Virus record (IMG/VR): IMGVR_UViG_3300046809_000267
Coordinates: 1-38,055 of that record
Reading direction: 5' to 3' (one strand)
Source of the DNA: a virus
Length of the DNA: 38,055 nucleotides
A program made the position numbers and the translations under genes. Below the pieces are notes generated by a model, which was given only the letters and a program-made list of their open reading frames with translations, made no database searches and had not been told where the DNA came from. This document shows positions 21,472-28,486 of the stretch, piece by piece. The first letter of the stretch is position 1. Each line of letters starts with the position of its first letter.

Positions 21472-21770
21472 CACTCACCTCCAGCCAGGCGGCGCTTAAC
21501 GATGACTTCCTTCGCATCGGTCAGCAGCGTGTGAATCGTATGCAGGTCGTCTTTGTTGCCACGCGCCAGAGCGCTCATGAACGACTCGCGTTGCGGGCCG
21601 GTCAGCTCGACCAGCAGTTCCATCAGGTCGTCGAACGTGACCTCGCTCTCGACCTGCTCGCGGCGATCTTCTGCGGCCAGTGCTGCGTTGTCGGCTGCTT
21701 CGAGATCCCGGTCGAACAGCCAATTGCCGTATGCTTGCGTGCGGGAAACTAACTGCGGTACGTGTGGCAT
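21471..21770 (-). CDS. First gene of the 21.8-19.2 kb operon
   Basis: 99 residues with ribosome site AAGGACGG. Acidic helices in the centre (EDRREQVESEVTFDDLMELLVELTGPQRESFMSALARGN) and a basic end. No recognised family. It follows the operator-promoter at 21826-21854 by about 50 bases. Confidence 0.6.
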   Translation of the reverse strand: MPHVPQLVSRTQAYGNWLFDRDLEAADNAALAAEDRREQVESEVTFDDLMELLVELTGPQRESFMSALARGNKDDLHTIHTLLTDAKEVIVKRRLAGGE

Positions 21771-21825
21771 GATTCCGTCCTTGTTATTTGGCTACGAATA
21801 CTGCGTTGGTGTGTCGATGAGTTGA

Positions 21826-21854
21826 ACGATACCAAAGTAGTATCCGTAGCGCAA
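21826..21854 (-). promoter_or_regulatory. Operator-promoter of the 21.8-19.2 kb operon
   Basis: Minus-strand TTGCGC (21854-21849), 17 bases, TATCGT (21831-21826). The operator CGATAC-N7-GTATCC (21827-21845) covers the spacer. It lies 8 bases beyond the stop of the previous operon. No A tract is present here. Confidence 0.66.
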
Positions 21855-21862
21855 GCGGAGAA

Positions 21863-22462
21863 TCACTGTTGCGTTTCTGCCTCACGCGGAACCCACGATC
21901 TGCGCTCGAACGCTGGCCGTAACTTCTCGTGCGCTGACTTGCGTAAATCCGCGATTGCTGGCGCCACCTTGGCCGCAGCGCGCGCGACTGTCTGCGGGTG
22001 GATGGCGCACTCGCGCGCAATGCGATTCAGGCTCCAGCAATAGCTTTCCCCAAACACGAACTCTCGCGCGACGAGCATGCGAACCATCGTGCGATTGCGG
22101 TGCGCTCCTTCGAGCAGGCATACAAGCCGCTCAACGCCCGCGTGACGCTCTCCGCGCTCTCCGCCATAGGTGGCATCCAGCAGGGCGCGCTGATCGAGCG
22201 AGAGGTGCGATTCAATGACGTCATGCACGTATTGCGCCTGTGCTTTCTTCTCGTGGACCGATAGCAGCAGGGCGGCGCCGTCAGGTCCGGTGTATTCCCC
22301 AATCTGCCCGATCTTGACGCCGGGCCGCGCGCGCCAGGTGTATGCGAAGGACAATGCCGCGTCCATCGAGCGAAACATCGGCGCGCGACTGTCGTCTTCC
22401 GGCTTAGGAGTGCGAAGGGTGAGCCGGCCAAGCGAGCTTTCGTGTGCGGTGCATACTTGCAT
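21863..22462 (-). CDS. Helix-turn-helix protein, possible late regulator
   Basis: 199 residues. The centre is a helical region (SLDQRALLDATYGG ... MVRMLVAREFVFGE), and residues about 145-170 (SLNRIARECAIHPQTVARAAAKV) read as a helix-turn-helix. The layout recalls phage antitermination or late-activator proteins, and it is the last gene of its operon, but no defining motif of a Q protein is visible. Function is therefore only suggested. Confidence 0.5.
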   Translation of the reverse strand: MQVCTAHESSLGRLTLRTPKPEDDSRAPMFRSMDAALSFAYTWRARPGVKIGQIGEYTGPDGAALLLSVHEKKAQAQYVHDVIESHLSLDQRALLDATYGGERGERHAGVERLVCLLEGAHRNRTMVRMLVAREFVFGESYCWSLNRIARECAIHPQTVARAAAKVAPAIADLRKSAHEKLRPAFERRSWVPREAETQQ

Positions 22463-22475
22463 AGCGGTTCCTTGG

Positions 22476-22772
22476 TCAGTGGAGCGGGGCGGAAAGCAGA
22501 TCGGGGGCGGCTTGGATTACCTTGACGGTTTTATTTGTGTGCGGGCATCGTTGCGTCCCTGGCTCGATGACGTGGCCCTCGGCGCGCAGCTCGGCAACTC
22601 TCGCGCAGACGCTAGACAGGCGTATGCCGGTCAGGTTCGCAATGTCGAGCCGGGATAACGCCGTCGCCGGGATCGTGCGCAACAGGGCGAGGATCTTGGC
22701 TTGCTGGTTGGCGACCGTGCCGTCGTCGCGCACAGATAAGTATGCGAGCAGGCTGGTTTGTCCGGTGATCAT
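22476..22772 (-). CDS. Winged-helix DNA-binding protein
   Basis: 98 residues. ALLRTIPATALSRLDIANLTGIRLSSVCARVAELRAEGHVIE (about 29-70) is a typical winged helix-turn-helix; the following CPHTNKTVKVI strand forms the wing. Probable early regulator. Ribosome site AAGGGGA. Confidence 0.65.
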   Translation of the reverse strand: MITGQTSLLAYLSVRDDGTVANQQAKILALLRTIPATALSRLDIANLTGIRLSSVCARVAELRAEGHVIEPGTQRCPHTNKTVKVIQAAPDLLSAPLH

Positions 22773-23014
22773 GACTTCCCCTTCGGCTCAAAGTGACGGC
22801 CGTTCTTGCCGCAGTTCCATGGCATGATGCTATCGCGCTGCCCCCGCGCCGATTCCAGCGTCTTGTATGTGTACGTTGGAGTGCCGTCTATCGGATCGAT
22901 GCCGATCTGTTTACGCCCGCGCTCGCACAGATACCAGAAGTCGTTGTAGTGCTTGCAGTCCTTGCATAGTTTGGTCGGCGCTTTTTCGGCCGGGAACCAT
23001 TCAGTTTTTTTCAT
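22769..23014 (-). CDS. Small Cys-rich protein
   Basis: 81 residues. KLCKDCKHYNDFWYLCERG and a later NCGKNGRHF give four Cys and two His that could bind one zinc, a pattern often seen in phage early proteins. Overlaps neighbours by 4 bases on both sides. Function unknown. Confidence 0.62.
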   Translation of the reverse strand: MKKTEWFPAEKAPTKLCKDCKHYNDFWYLCERGRKQIGIDPIDGTPTYTYKTLESARGQRDSIMPWNCGKNGRHFEPKGKS

Positions 23015-23385
23015 TGCCCAACCCCCATGCGAACAATCGCGTTGACAGCGTTCAGCAGCGTCGGATCAACTTTCGGGAACCGGCGGTTGTCGCGGCGGTA
23101 CTTTGCGTCGACCTCGGCTTCGGTCAGCTTCGGTCGTGGCGCTGGCGTCGGTCGCAGCGTGACGTTCTCGCCCTTGCCGATCACGTACCGGACAGCGCGG
23201 CGATAGCCGTTGTTGTCGATTGCGCGGAACTCCTGGTCGCGGCCCGGCACGCGCGCGCGGCGCAAGTATTCGTTGACCACCGATAACTCGCGCCCAATGC
23301 CCTCGGATATTTCCTGAGCAGTGCGCGGCTTGCCGTCAGCCATCAGATTTCGAATTAAGTCGGCAGTGAATACGCGTGTGGTCAT
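23011..23385 (-). CDS. Winged-helix DNA-binding protein
   Basis: 124 residues. FTADLIRNLMADGKPRTAQEISEGIGRELSVVNEYLRRARV (about 6-46) forms a helix-turn-helix of the winged type, followed by a wing strand and a basic, Pro-rich tail. Probable regulator of early or replication genes. Confidence 0.6.
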   Translation of the reverse strand: MTTRVFTADLIRNLMADGKPRTAQEISEGIGRELSVVNEYLRRARVPGRDQEFRAIDNNGYRRAVRYVIGKGENVTLRPTPAPRPKLTEAEVDAKYRRDNRRFPKVDPTLLNAVNAIVRMGVGQ

Positions 23386-23513
23386 GCTTGCTCCGCCATG
23401 CAGGAAAGATGGTGGGCGCCGTAGTAGAGGCGAAAGTGGCCGATTCCGAATGTGCCGAGCACGGCGAGCGCGAGCACGATTCCGCCGATGACAGAGAGAA
23501 TGGTTTTAGTCAC
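23382..23513 (-). CDS. 43-residue membrane protein
   Basis: GTG at 23513, overlapping the preceding stop (GTGA); its own stop overlaps the next ATG (ATGA). One hydrophobic segment (about 5-22, ILSVIGGIVLALAVLGTF) and a His/Tyr-rich C-terminus. The exact fit between the two neighbours strongly suggests a real gene. Role unknown. Confidence 0.6.
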   Translation of the reverse strand: MTKTILSVIGGIVLALAVLGTFGIGHFRLYYGAHHLSCMAEQA

Positions 23514-23725
23514 GCTGAATCTCCCAACAACTCGTATCCGCCGTGCTTTCCGTTAAAGCGTTCGCGTGACGCCCATGTTTTGCGGCCGAGCAATTTGCCG
23601 GTCATCGGATCGAAGTTTGAAATGCAGACCTTCTGCCGTTCGCCATCCAGTGCGACGACAACGACCGCCCGAGAAAAGCGGCTGTCGCGCTCTTTCCACT
23701 TCTGCCCGACCTTCACGTCAGTCAT
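23510..23725 (-). CDS. Small SH3-like early protein
   Basis: 71 residues. VKVGQKWKERDSRFSRAVVVVALDGERQKVCISN shows a beta-barrel-like run of strands seen in small phage DUF families. The ATG overlaps the preceding stop by 8 bases, as at 9040-9047. Function unknown. Confidence 0.6.
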   Translation of the reverse strand: MTDVKVGQKWKERDSRFSRAVVVVALDGERQKVCISNFDPMTGKLLGRKTWASRERFNGKHGGYELLGDSA

Positions 23726-24404
23726 GGTCGGCTCCGCTTGCTGGTTGCGAAGCGGTCAGGATCGAGCGAAGGTCCGTTGAGATAACAACGCTGCCCATCG
23801 ACTCCGCTAGATTCGCGGCTGCCCGCACTGCTGCCAATTGATCGAGGCTCAGCGTCAGCGCTACCTGTGTCTGTGCTGGCTGCAGGGCAGAAAAAACGAT
23901 GCGTTTGTGGGCATCCGCTCGCGCATAGTCAAGCGGAGTTACATCGCGCCACACGTGGCCGTTCTCGTTTCCCGTCTGATAGATCGGCTCCGCTGCCACC
24001 TTTTCGGCGGGGAGAGCGGCGCGTTTCGCATAGTCCATGCGGGCGAATATTGCGAAGTCGCCAAGGCGCTCAAGGTTGCGTTCGCGTTGAAGGCTCGTTT
24101 CGAACCCTGCCAGCTTGCCCCATTCGATGACTTGCTCGCGCGTTACAGCGTCTTTCCTCATCGCCCCATTTGGTGGGCCAGATTCCGAACCGGCGTCGGC
24201 AATAACTTCGCAATCCGCGATGCGATTCCTCAATTCCGCCATCGCCAGGCGAATTTCTGAGGCCGCCTGCATTTGATCGCATGCGTTTTCCAGCCATCGA
24301 GCCGTGCATTCCATCGAAAAAAGCACGCCGTCGAACGCGCGTTTTTCACGACTACTGTATGTTTGTACAGTACTCCGACCTAATGATGCCTCGTTAGTGT
24401 TCAT
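23718..24404 (-). CDS. Ea22-like early protein, paralogue of the 9.0-10.2 kb gene
   Basis: 228 residues. First gene after the 24.5 kb operator-promoter, with ribosome site AAAAGGAACTG. The AALPAEKVAAEP linker, the QTQVALTLSLDQL segment and the ASGADHD end recur in the gene at 9040-10167; two DNA blocks of 26 and 18 bases are identical. The middle is different, so it looks like a mosaic of exchangeable blocks. Confidence 0.62.
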   Translation of the reverse strand: MNTNEASLGRSTVQTYSSREKRAFDGVLFSMECTARWLENACDQMQAASEIRLAMAELRNRIADCEVIADAGSESGPPNGAMRKDAVTREQVIEWGKLAGFETSLQRERNLERLGDFAIFARMDYAKRAALPAEKVAAEPIYQTGNENGHVWRDVTPLDYARADAHKRIVFSALQPAQTQVALTLSLDQLAAVRAAANLAESMGSVVISTDLRSILTASQPASGADHD

Positions 24405-24476
24405 TCTCAGTTCCTTTTTTTATTTGTTCATATGAAAGATTTTTAGCCAATTTCGGACCTAAAAACCGATACCGTA

Positions 24477-24504
24477 AGTATAAACGGATACCACCACGGT
24501 ATCC
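24477..24504 (-). promoter_or_regulatory. Operator-promoter of the 24.4-21.9 kb operon
   Basis: A perfect operator GGATAC-N7-GTATCC (24486-24504). The minus-strand -10 is probably TATACT (24482-24477) just beyond it, with TGGATA 17 bases upstream inside the operator. A further half-site CGATAC (24467-24472) lies 19 bases from the main left half, so two dimers might bind side by side. The start codon at 24404 is about 70 bases away. Confidence 0.62.
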
Positions 24505-24525
24505 ATGAAATTCGCAAAAAATTGT

Positions 24526-25905
24526 TCAGTCCATTCCACGGCTGCGGCCTCGTGGGCGGTCGGGTTCGGATCGCTGCCCGAAGCCTTGGCCGTGGGCCAG
24601 ATCCTCGAAAAGCGTTCGCTCGCCGTGGAAAACCAGTCCGGTGATGCCCGTTTCGCCCTGGCGCTGCTTCGTGCAAATGACCTCGCAAATCCCCTTGTCT
24701 GGCGAATCGGGGTTGTACACCTCGTCGCGGTACAGGAACAGGATCGTGTCGGCGTCGGCTTCGATGTCGCCGGAATCCTTCAGGTCAGACGAGAGAGGGC
24801 GCTTGTTCGGGCGTTCCTCGCACTTGCGCGAGAGCTGCGAGAGCAGAATGACCGGGATGTCCAGTTCCTTCGCCAGGTTCTTCAGACCCTTCGTCAGTGC
24901 ACCGATTTGCAGGTCGCGGCGTTCTTCGCTGCCGGTTGCCATCAAGCCGAGATAGTCAACGACGAGCAGCGAAAGACCGTGCTTGCGCTTGACCGCGCGC
25001 GCCTTGCTGCGCACCTCGAGCAGCGTCAGATTCGGCTGGTCATCAAGGTACAGGTGCAGGTCTTTGATGGCTCCGGCCGTCTTGGTGATGTGCGACCAAT
25101 CGGGTTGTGTCAGGTTGGCAGGGTCGCGCAACTGCGCCATCGTCAGCCCGCTGATGGAGGAAACCAGTCGTTGTTGAAGCTGCACATTTTTCATTTCCAT
25201 CGACAGGAACAGGACCGGCATATCGCGCGCGACGTTCTTTGCGATGGTCAGCGAGAACGCGGTCTTTCCCATTGACGGACGCGCCGCAACGATAACCAGA
25301 TCGCCGCCATAGAAGCCACCGCCGAGCTTGCGGTCGAGGTCAGTCAGGCCCGTAGGAACGGGTTTGATCAGGCCGTCAATCTGCTGATCCATGTAGTTCA
25401 GGTAATCGACGAGCGACTGGCCGGCGTGAACTGGCTCCGACTTGACGATCGCTTCGCCGAGCTTTTCAAGCTTGGCTGATGCCTGGTCGATCAGGACGGC
25501 CGCGCTGTCAGGCGTTGCGCCGACAGAATCCTGAATCTCATGCGACAGCGCCAGCAGGCCGCGCTTCTGCGCGCGGTCGCGCACGATCTCAGCGTAACGC
25601 GAAATGTTCGCCGCGCTAGGCGTGTTCTGCGATAACGCATTCAGGTACGCAAGGCCGCCGGCATCGTTCGCGCGCCCCTTTGCTTGCAGGCGCTCGAACA
25701 CGGTCATCATGTCCGCGCCAACGCTTGCAGAGATCAGGTCGACGATCTCCGAGAAAATCAGCCGGTGATCAGCGCGGAAAAAGTGTTCGGCTCGCAGATC
25801 GCCGAGTCGGTCGATAGCGTCGTTGTCGATCAGCAGGGCGCCAATGACGCTTTGCTCAGACTCCACGCTTTGCGGAATTGCCCGCTGCATATCGTTCGCC
25901 GTCAT
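24526..25905 (-). CDS. DnaB-type replicative helicase
   Basis: 459 residues. The N-terminal domain (about 10-120) begins PQSVESEQSVIGALLID as in DnaB. The C-terminal RecA-like motor carries Walker A ARPSMGKT (208-215), Walker B LLVVDYLG (Asp317) and the later LSQLSRKCEERPNKRPLSSDLKDSG. It would unwind the phage replication fork, loaded by the product of the gene directly upstream, with which it overlaps by 4 bases. Confidence 0.95.
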   Translation of the reverse strand: MTANDMQRAIPQSVESEQSVIGALLIDNDAIDRLGDLRAEHFFRADHRLIFSEIVDLISASVGADMMTVFERLQAKGRANDAGGLAYLNALSQNTPSAANISRYAEIVRDRAQKRGLLALSHEIQDSVGATPDSAAVLIDQASAKLEKLGEAIVKSEPVHAGQSLVDYLNYMDQQIDGLIKPVPTGLTDLDRKLGGGFYGGDLVIVAARPSMGKTAFSLTIAKNVARDMPVLFLSMEMKNVQLQQRLVSSISGLTMAQLRDPANLTQPDWSHITKTAGAIKDLHLYLDDQPNLTLLEVRSKARAVKRKHGLSLLVVDYLGLMATGSEERRDLQIGALTKGLKNLAKELDIPVILLSQLSRKCEERPNKRPLSSDLKDSGDIEADADTILFLYRDEVYNPDSPDKGICEVICTKQRQGETGITGLVFHGERTLFEDLAHGQGFGQRSEPDRPRGRSRGMD

Positions 25906-26663
25906 GCTCTCTCCTCGTGTTCGCGTTTAACCTGTCTGCCGCGGGTTGTTAAGGCGCATTGCCCGTCGTCAGCGATGAACCACAACTTGAACCAGTTTTC
26001 GCGGACGGCATTGCGGAAGTGCGCGCGCCAGTCCTTCTGTTTTTTAGATTCGTCTGCAAACTTGCGCTTGAACTCGAGCCACGCATATCGGATGAAGTCG
26101 TCAGGCAGGCTTTGCTTGTGCGCGTAGTCGAAGATCGGGTCATCTTCAGCGATGGCGCGCTCGCCGTTTTCTTTGCAAGCTTTTAGCCAAGAGGCCAGAG
26201 AGAGAGAGGCGCGCGAAGCGCGGCGCTTCTCTGTTGTAGTCTCTGTATTCTCTGTACAGTGATGCGGTGGATTTTTCCGGTTCTGAACCGGTGCGATTTT
26301 CCGTTCTGATGCGGTGGATTTTTCCGCTTCGATGCGGACGCCGTGAGCGGCCAAAACCTCGTAATTGATCGCGTAGTAGTTCGTCTTGTCCCACGGGTTG
26401 TCGGACAGTTTTTCGATGTCTACCAAGCCATCGCCGCGCAGCTTTGCAATGATCTTTCGGATGGTCTCCGGCTTCCAGAATGGGAACTGCTTCGCCCATT
26501 CTTCATAGGTGTTGTAGACCCACTGACGATCATCGTGGGTGAATTTGCTGTGCGACAGCCAGTAGTGCATCTGTTGCAGGACGATTGCTTCCTGCAGGCC
26601 GATCGCACAGGCTAAAGTCGGGGAAACAACGAGCGGCGGCTCGTCAAATAACAGCGTGGCCAT
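25902..26663 (-). CDS. Replication initiator (lambda O/DnaD-like)
   Basis: 253 residues. The N-terminal domain (about 10-112) has VVSPTLACAIGLQEAIVLQQMHYWL and a winged helix (FPFWKPETIRKIIAKLRGDGLVDIEK) that should bind the origin. A low-complexity linker (about 110-150) encoded by repeats follows, then a helical C-terminal domain ending in a basic tail that would contact the helicase. Order and position before the DnaB-type gene match lambda O and P logic. Confidence 0.78.
   Translation of the reverse strand: MATLLFDEPPLVVSPTLACAIGLQEAIVLQQMHYWLSHSKFTHDDRQWVYNTYEEWAKQFPFWKPETIRKIIAKLRGDGLVDIEKLSDNPWDKTNYYAINYEVLAAHGVRIEAEKSTASERKIAPVQNRKNPPHHCTENTETTTEKRRASRASLSLASWLKACKENGERAIAEDDPIFDYAHKQSLPDDFIRYAWLEFKRKFADESKKQKDWRAHFRNAVRENWFKLWFIADDGQCALTTRGRQVKREHEERA
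26260..26340. repeat. Iterons, candidate replication origin
   Basis: Three tandem units of 23-24 bp start at 26264, 26288 and 26311; a fourth begins at 26334 and breaks off. Units 1 and 3 share a 20-bp identical block (26260-26279 and 26307-26326; core GCGGTGGATTTTTCCG). Unit 2 is a variant (CCGGTGCGATTTTCCG). They lie in the linker of the initiator gene, as the lambda iterons lie in gene O. Next to them (26228-26257) are three TCTCTGT repeats. Confidence 0.65.
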
Positions 26664-26666
26664 TCC

Positions 26667-26816
26667 TTACTTTCCCCGGATAGTCCGTTTGAGTGATTCG
26701 CAAAGCTTGTGTACTTGCGCCTGCTTTGCGGCCTTGGTCTTGAGGTGCGCGATATTTCTGGCCATAGCCATCTGAAGATCGGCAATGGCCCGCGCGGGTA
26801 CGCGGGCGTCGCTCAT
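26667..26816 (-). CDS. 49-residue basic protein
   Basis: The ATG at 26816 overlaps the preceding stop (ATGA), and the stop lies 3 bases before the initiator start. The product is helical and basic (LQMAMARNIAHLKTKAAKQA ... ESLKRTIRGK). Size and coupling support a real gene; function unknown. Confidence 0.6.
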   Translation of the reverse strand: MSDARVPARAIADLQMAMARNIAHLKTKAAKQAQVHKLCESLKRTIRGK

Positions 26817-27133
26817 TCGGTTTCCTGTTCGAAGTGTTCGAGCGGAACATCAGGCAGATTGGGGATCGGCTCGATCACGGCCGGCCCGCGCGCCTTGCCT
26901 ACGAGCTTCGGCATTTCGTGGCGCAAGCCGATCATGTCGATTACGGTCAGGTGCGGCTTGTTCGGTCCAACTAACTGCGCGCTCACTCGAGCGAATTCGA
27001 GCGCGCGTTTTTTGCCCACCACCTTGTGACCGTTGCGGATGTTGCTCCAGTAGATCGCGCCGATTCCGATCACGTCGAGCAACTGGTTGACGACCTTCGC
27101 CCCGTATGCATCGTGAAATTCTTGTGCGTTCAA
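26813..27133 (-). CDS. Cro-like regulator, first early gene
   Basis: 106 residues from a TTG at 27133, chosen for its ribosome site (AAGGAG, 7 bases upstream). Residues about 3-45 (AQEFHDAYGAKVVNQLLDVIGIGAIYWSNIRNGHKVVGKKRALEF) form a helix-turn-helix-like unit. It stands first in the leftward early operon and divergent from the repressor gene, the position of cro. It may compete for the GGATAC operators; that is inference. Confidence 0.62.
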   Translation of the reverse strand: MNAQEFHDAYGAKVVNQLLDVIGIGAIYWSNIRNGHKVVGKKRALEFARVSAQLVGPNKPHLTVIDMIGLRHEMPKLVGKARGPAVIEPIPNLPDVPLEHFEQETE

Positions 27134-27168
27134 GTTATGGCTCCTTTGCCGGGTTATAATTGCACTAC

Positions 27169-27198
27169 AGTATAGCATCGGATACCGTGACGGTTAGC
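27169..27198 (-). promoter_or_regulatory. Early leftward promoter with operator
   Basis: Minus strand has an extended -10, TGC-TATACT (27177-27169). Immediately upstream lies the operator GGATAC-N7-GTTAGC (27180-27198), whose left half is perfect and right half degenerate. It drives the cro-like gene 40 bases downstream. The imperfect site may give lower repressor affinity at the switch than at the other operons. Confidence 0.55.
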
Positions 27199-27231
27199 GA
27201 GTTACACGAAATTTTGGCGGGAGATAACCCT

Positions 27232-27351
27232 ATGAACTTATTGAACAATGATGCTTTTACGGTTGCACTAAGCGCAGGAAACCTTCAAGATTCGAAGAAC
27301 GGATGCCGCAATTTAATCGGGGTCGGCATCCGTCTAAGTGGCGTGCCTTGA
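27232..27351 (+). CDS. Possible 39-residue leader peptide before the repressor
   Basis: ATG with GGGAG 8 bases upstream; the product begins MNLLNNDAFTVALSAGNL. It ends 32 bases before the repressor start, and its second half is encoded by a perfect 9-bp inverted repeat. Could be a leader peptide or a chance frame. Confidence 0.35.
   Translation: MNLLNNDAFTVALSAGNLQDSKNGCRNLIGVGIRLSGVP
27300..27332 (+). promoter_or_regulatory. Stem-loop in the repressor leader
   Basis: CGGATGCCG (27300-27308) and CGGCATCCG (27324-27332) form a perfect 9-bp stem with a 15-base loop. It ends 51 bases before the repressor ATG. It could act on repressor mRNA, or be a DNA site. Confidence 0.45.
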
Positions 27352-27383
27352 CGCGCCCTATACGACTAAGGATTGGGAATCAC

Positions 27384-27821
27384 ATGGCTATCGAAACGAT
27401 CGACGCAGTGCGCGCACGAAACTTCCACCTGCTTTTCGAGCAGTTCAAGGAGGGGGTGAGAAGGGATGACCCGACCGCGCCGGATCGGGGAATGCTGAGG
27501 CGCTTTGCCGCTCATCTGGAAATGAACCCTGTCTACCTGTCGAACCTGAACACAGGTTCCAAGACGATCGGGTTGCGGACGGCGCGTGAGATCGAGGCCC
27601 GGCTGAAGCTGCCAGAAGGTTGGATGGACACCGACCACACCAACAACGAAGCGGAAATGAGCGATGACGACCTGGCGTTCCGCGATTCGGTGATGGCGAT
27701 GTACCGGCAGGCCCCAGAAGCATCGCGCGCGGCCGTTTTGCGGGTGCTCCAGGCGCTCGTTCTGGGTAAACCCATAGAGGACGTACTTTCTACCGACAAA
27801 TCGCGCAAGAAAGTGAATTAG
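27384..27821 (+). CDS. Probable lysogeny repressor (XRE-like helix-turn-helix)
   Basis: 145 residues from the ATG at 27384. GMLRRFAAHLEMNPVYLSNLNTGSKTIGLRTAREIEARLKLPEGWMD (about 35-81) is an XRE-type helix-turn-helix. The C-terminal part is short and helical; there is no S24/LexA-like self-cleavage domain, so induction would need another route. It is divergent from the cro-like gene and is the best candidate for the protein that reads the GGATAC-N7-GTATCC sites. A start further upstream would lack a ribosome site. Confidence 0.7.
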   Translation: MAIETIDAVRARNFHLLFEQFKEGVRRDDPTAPDRGMLRRFAAHLEMNPVYLSNLNTGSKTIGLRTAREIEARLKLPEGWMDTDHTNNEAEMSDDDLAFRDSVMAMYRQAPEASRAAVLRVLQALVLGKPIEDVLSTDKSRKKVN

Positions 27822-27885
27822 ACTCGCGCAAACATTTGCGGATTGTTGCAAACACTGAAAATGTAAAATATTGTATCGAAACTTG

Positions 27886-27913
27886 TTGCGCGACCGGGAA
27901 CGGTTCGGATACT
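27886..27913 (+). promoter_or_regulatory. Promoter with operator half-site
   Basis: TTGCGC (27886-27891), 16 bases, GATACT (27908-27913). The -10 coincides with an operator half-site GGATAC (27907-27912). It would transcribe the small gene at 27978. Confidence 0.5.
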
Positions 27914-27977
27914 CTTACATCACCGCGACGCCGTAGCGGGTAAAAAATACCGTGTTTGCAATTCAGAGGGGCTCCAA

Positions 27978-28172
27978 ATGACGAGTTTTGGCACTGCTGG
28001 CAGTACAGAGAACAAAAATGCTGCCGCTGGTGTACTGGCAGAGGGCTTATGCAGCGAAGACGGCGAATACCAGGTCGCCGCCGCTGCAGCTGCCATCCCC
28101 GCGCACATGCGTCGGGAGGTTCTGGCTCACTTGCGCGAGCTTATTTGCGCCGATACAACGCACACCGTTTAG
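27978..28172 (+). CDS. Small hypothetical protein downstream of the repressor
   Basis: 64 residues; the ribosome site AGAGGGG stands 6 bases before the ATG. A Gly/Ser/Ala-rich first half is followed by an Ala-rich helix (AAAAAIPAHMRREVLAHLRELICAD). No recognised family. It has its own promoter 65 bases upstream, so it may be expressed separately from the repressor. Confidence 0.55.
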   Translation: MTSFGTAGSTENKNAAAGVLAEGLCSEDGEYQVAAAAAAIPAHMRREVLAHLRELICADTTHTV

Positions 28173-28187
28173 GTATGCAAATAGCGC

Positions 28188-28216
28188 TTGCGATACTGTG
28201 AAGGTTTTGATACGAT
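28188..28216 (+). promoter_or_regulatory. Promoter before the hairpin-rich noncoding region
   Basis: TTGCGA (28188-28193), 17 bases, TACGAT (28211-28216), with GATAC half-sites at both hexamers. The next terminator lies about 100 bases downstream with no gene between, suggesting a small RNA. Confidence 0.45.
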
Positions 28217-28222
28217 TTATCT

Positions 28223-28329
28223 AACATGTCGTTTTTGCGTCCAGCTTTGATGATGTGTTCATGTTGGTTCCGTTCGTAGATCCCCAGATCTACTTTCCGC
28301 TCCCTTCCAAGGTCGAGCGGCTTTTTATT
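28223..28329 (+). ncRNA. Candidate small RNA
   Basis: The stretch between the promoter at 28188-28216 and the terminator at 28297-28329 would give an RNA of about 105 bases. It contains a perfect 7-bp hairpin GTAGATC-CCCA-GATCTAC (28276-28293) and no convincing coding frame. Its place after the repressor region invites comparison with phage antisense RNAs, but no family is recognised and expression is not shown. Confidence 0.4.
28297..28329 (+). terminator. Intrinsic terminator
   Basis: CCGCTC (28297-28302) and GAGCGG (28315-28320), with an inner CCTT/AAGG pairing in the loop, followed by CTTTTTATT. Confidence 0.75.
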
Positions 28330-28336
28330 CCTGCAA

Positions 28337-28367
28337 GCCGTCGCATGAGCAATCTGCGGCGGCTTTT
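28337..28367 (+). terminator. Second intrinsic terminator in tandem
   Basis: GCCGTCGC (28337-28344) pairs with GCGGCGGC (28356-28363, one G-U pair), followed by TTTT. It lies 8 bases after the first and backs it up. Confidence 0.65.
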
Positions 28368-28461
28368 GCATTTCTGAGCCGGGCCCTGGCGGTCTGTGGC
28401 ATCGACAAGCGCTTGTGCGATGTTGCGGTGGCGGTTCGATTCCGTTCTCGTCTGGCGCCAA

Positions 28462-28486
28462 ACAAAAAGCCAGCGCAAGGCTGGCT
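28462..28486 (-). terminator. Intrinsic terminator of the small minus-strand genes
   Basis: Read on the minus strand: AGCCAGC-CTTGC-GCTGGCT followed by TTTTG. It faces the two plus-strand terminators across about 95 bases and closes the minus-strand pair 28804-28547. A second hairpin, CTGCGGT-N5-ACCGCAG (28489-28507), lies just upstream of it. Confidence 0.7.

Noticed and set aside
28378-28460. Possible tRNA gene: T-loop GGTTCGATTCC, CCA end and a pairable acceptor (GCCGGGC/GTCTGGC)
   Set aside because: The stretch between T-stem and acceptor has 3 extra bases, the D arm has a mismatch and no 7-base anticodon loop with a paired 5-bp stem can be drawn. Kept only as part of the structured-region finding.
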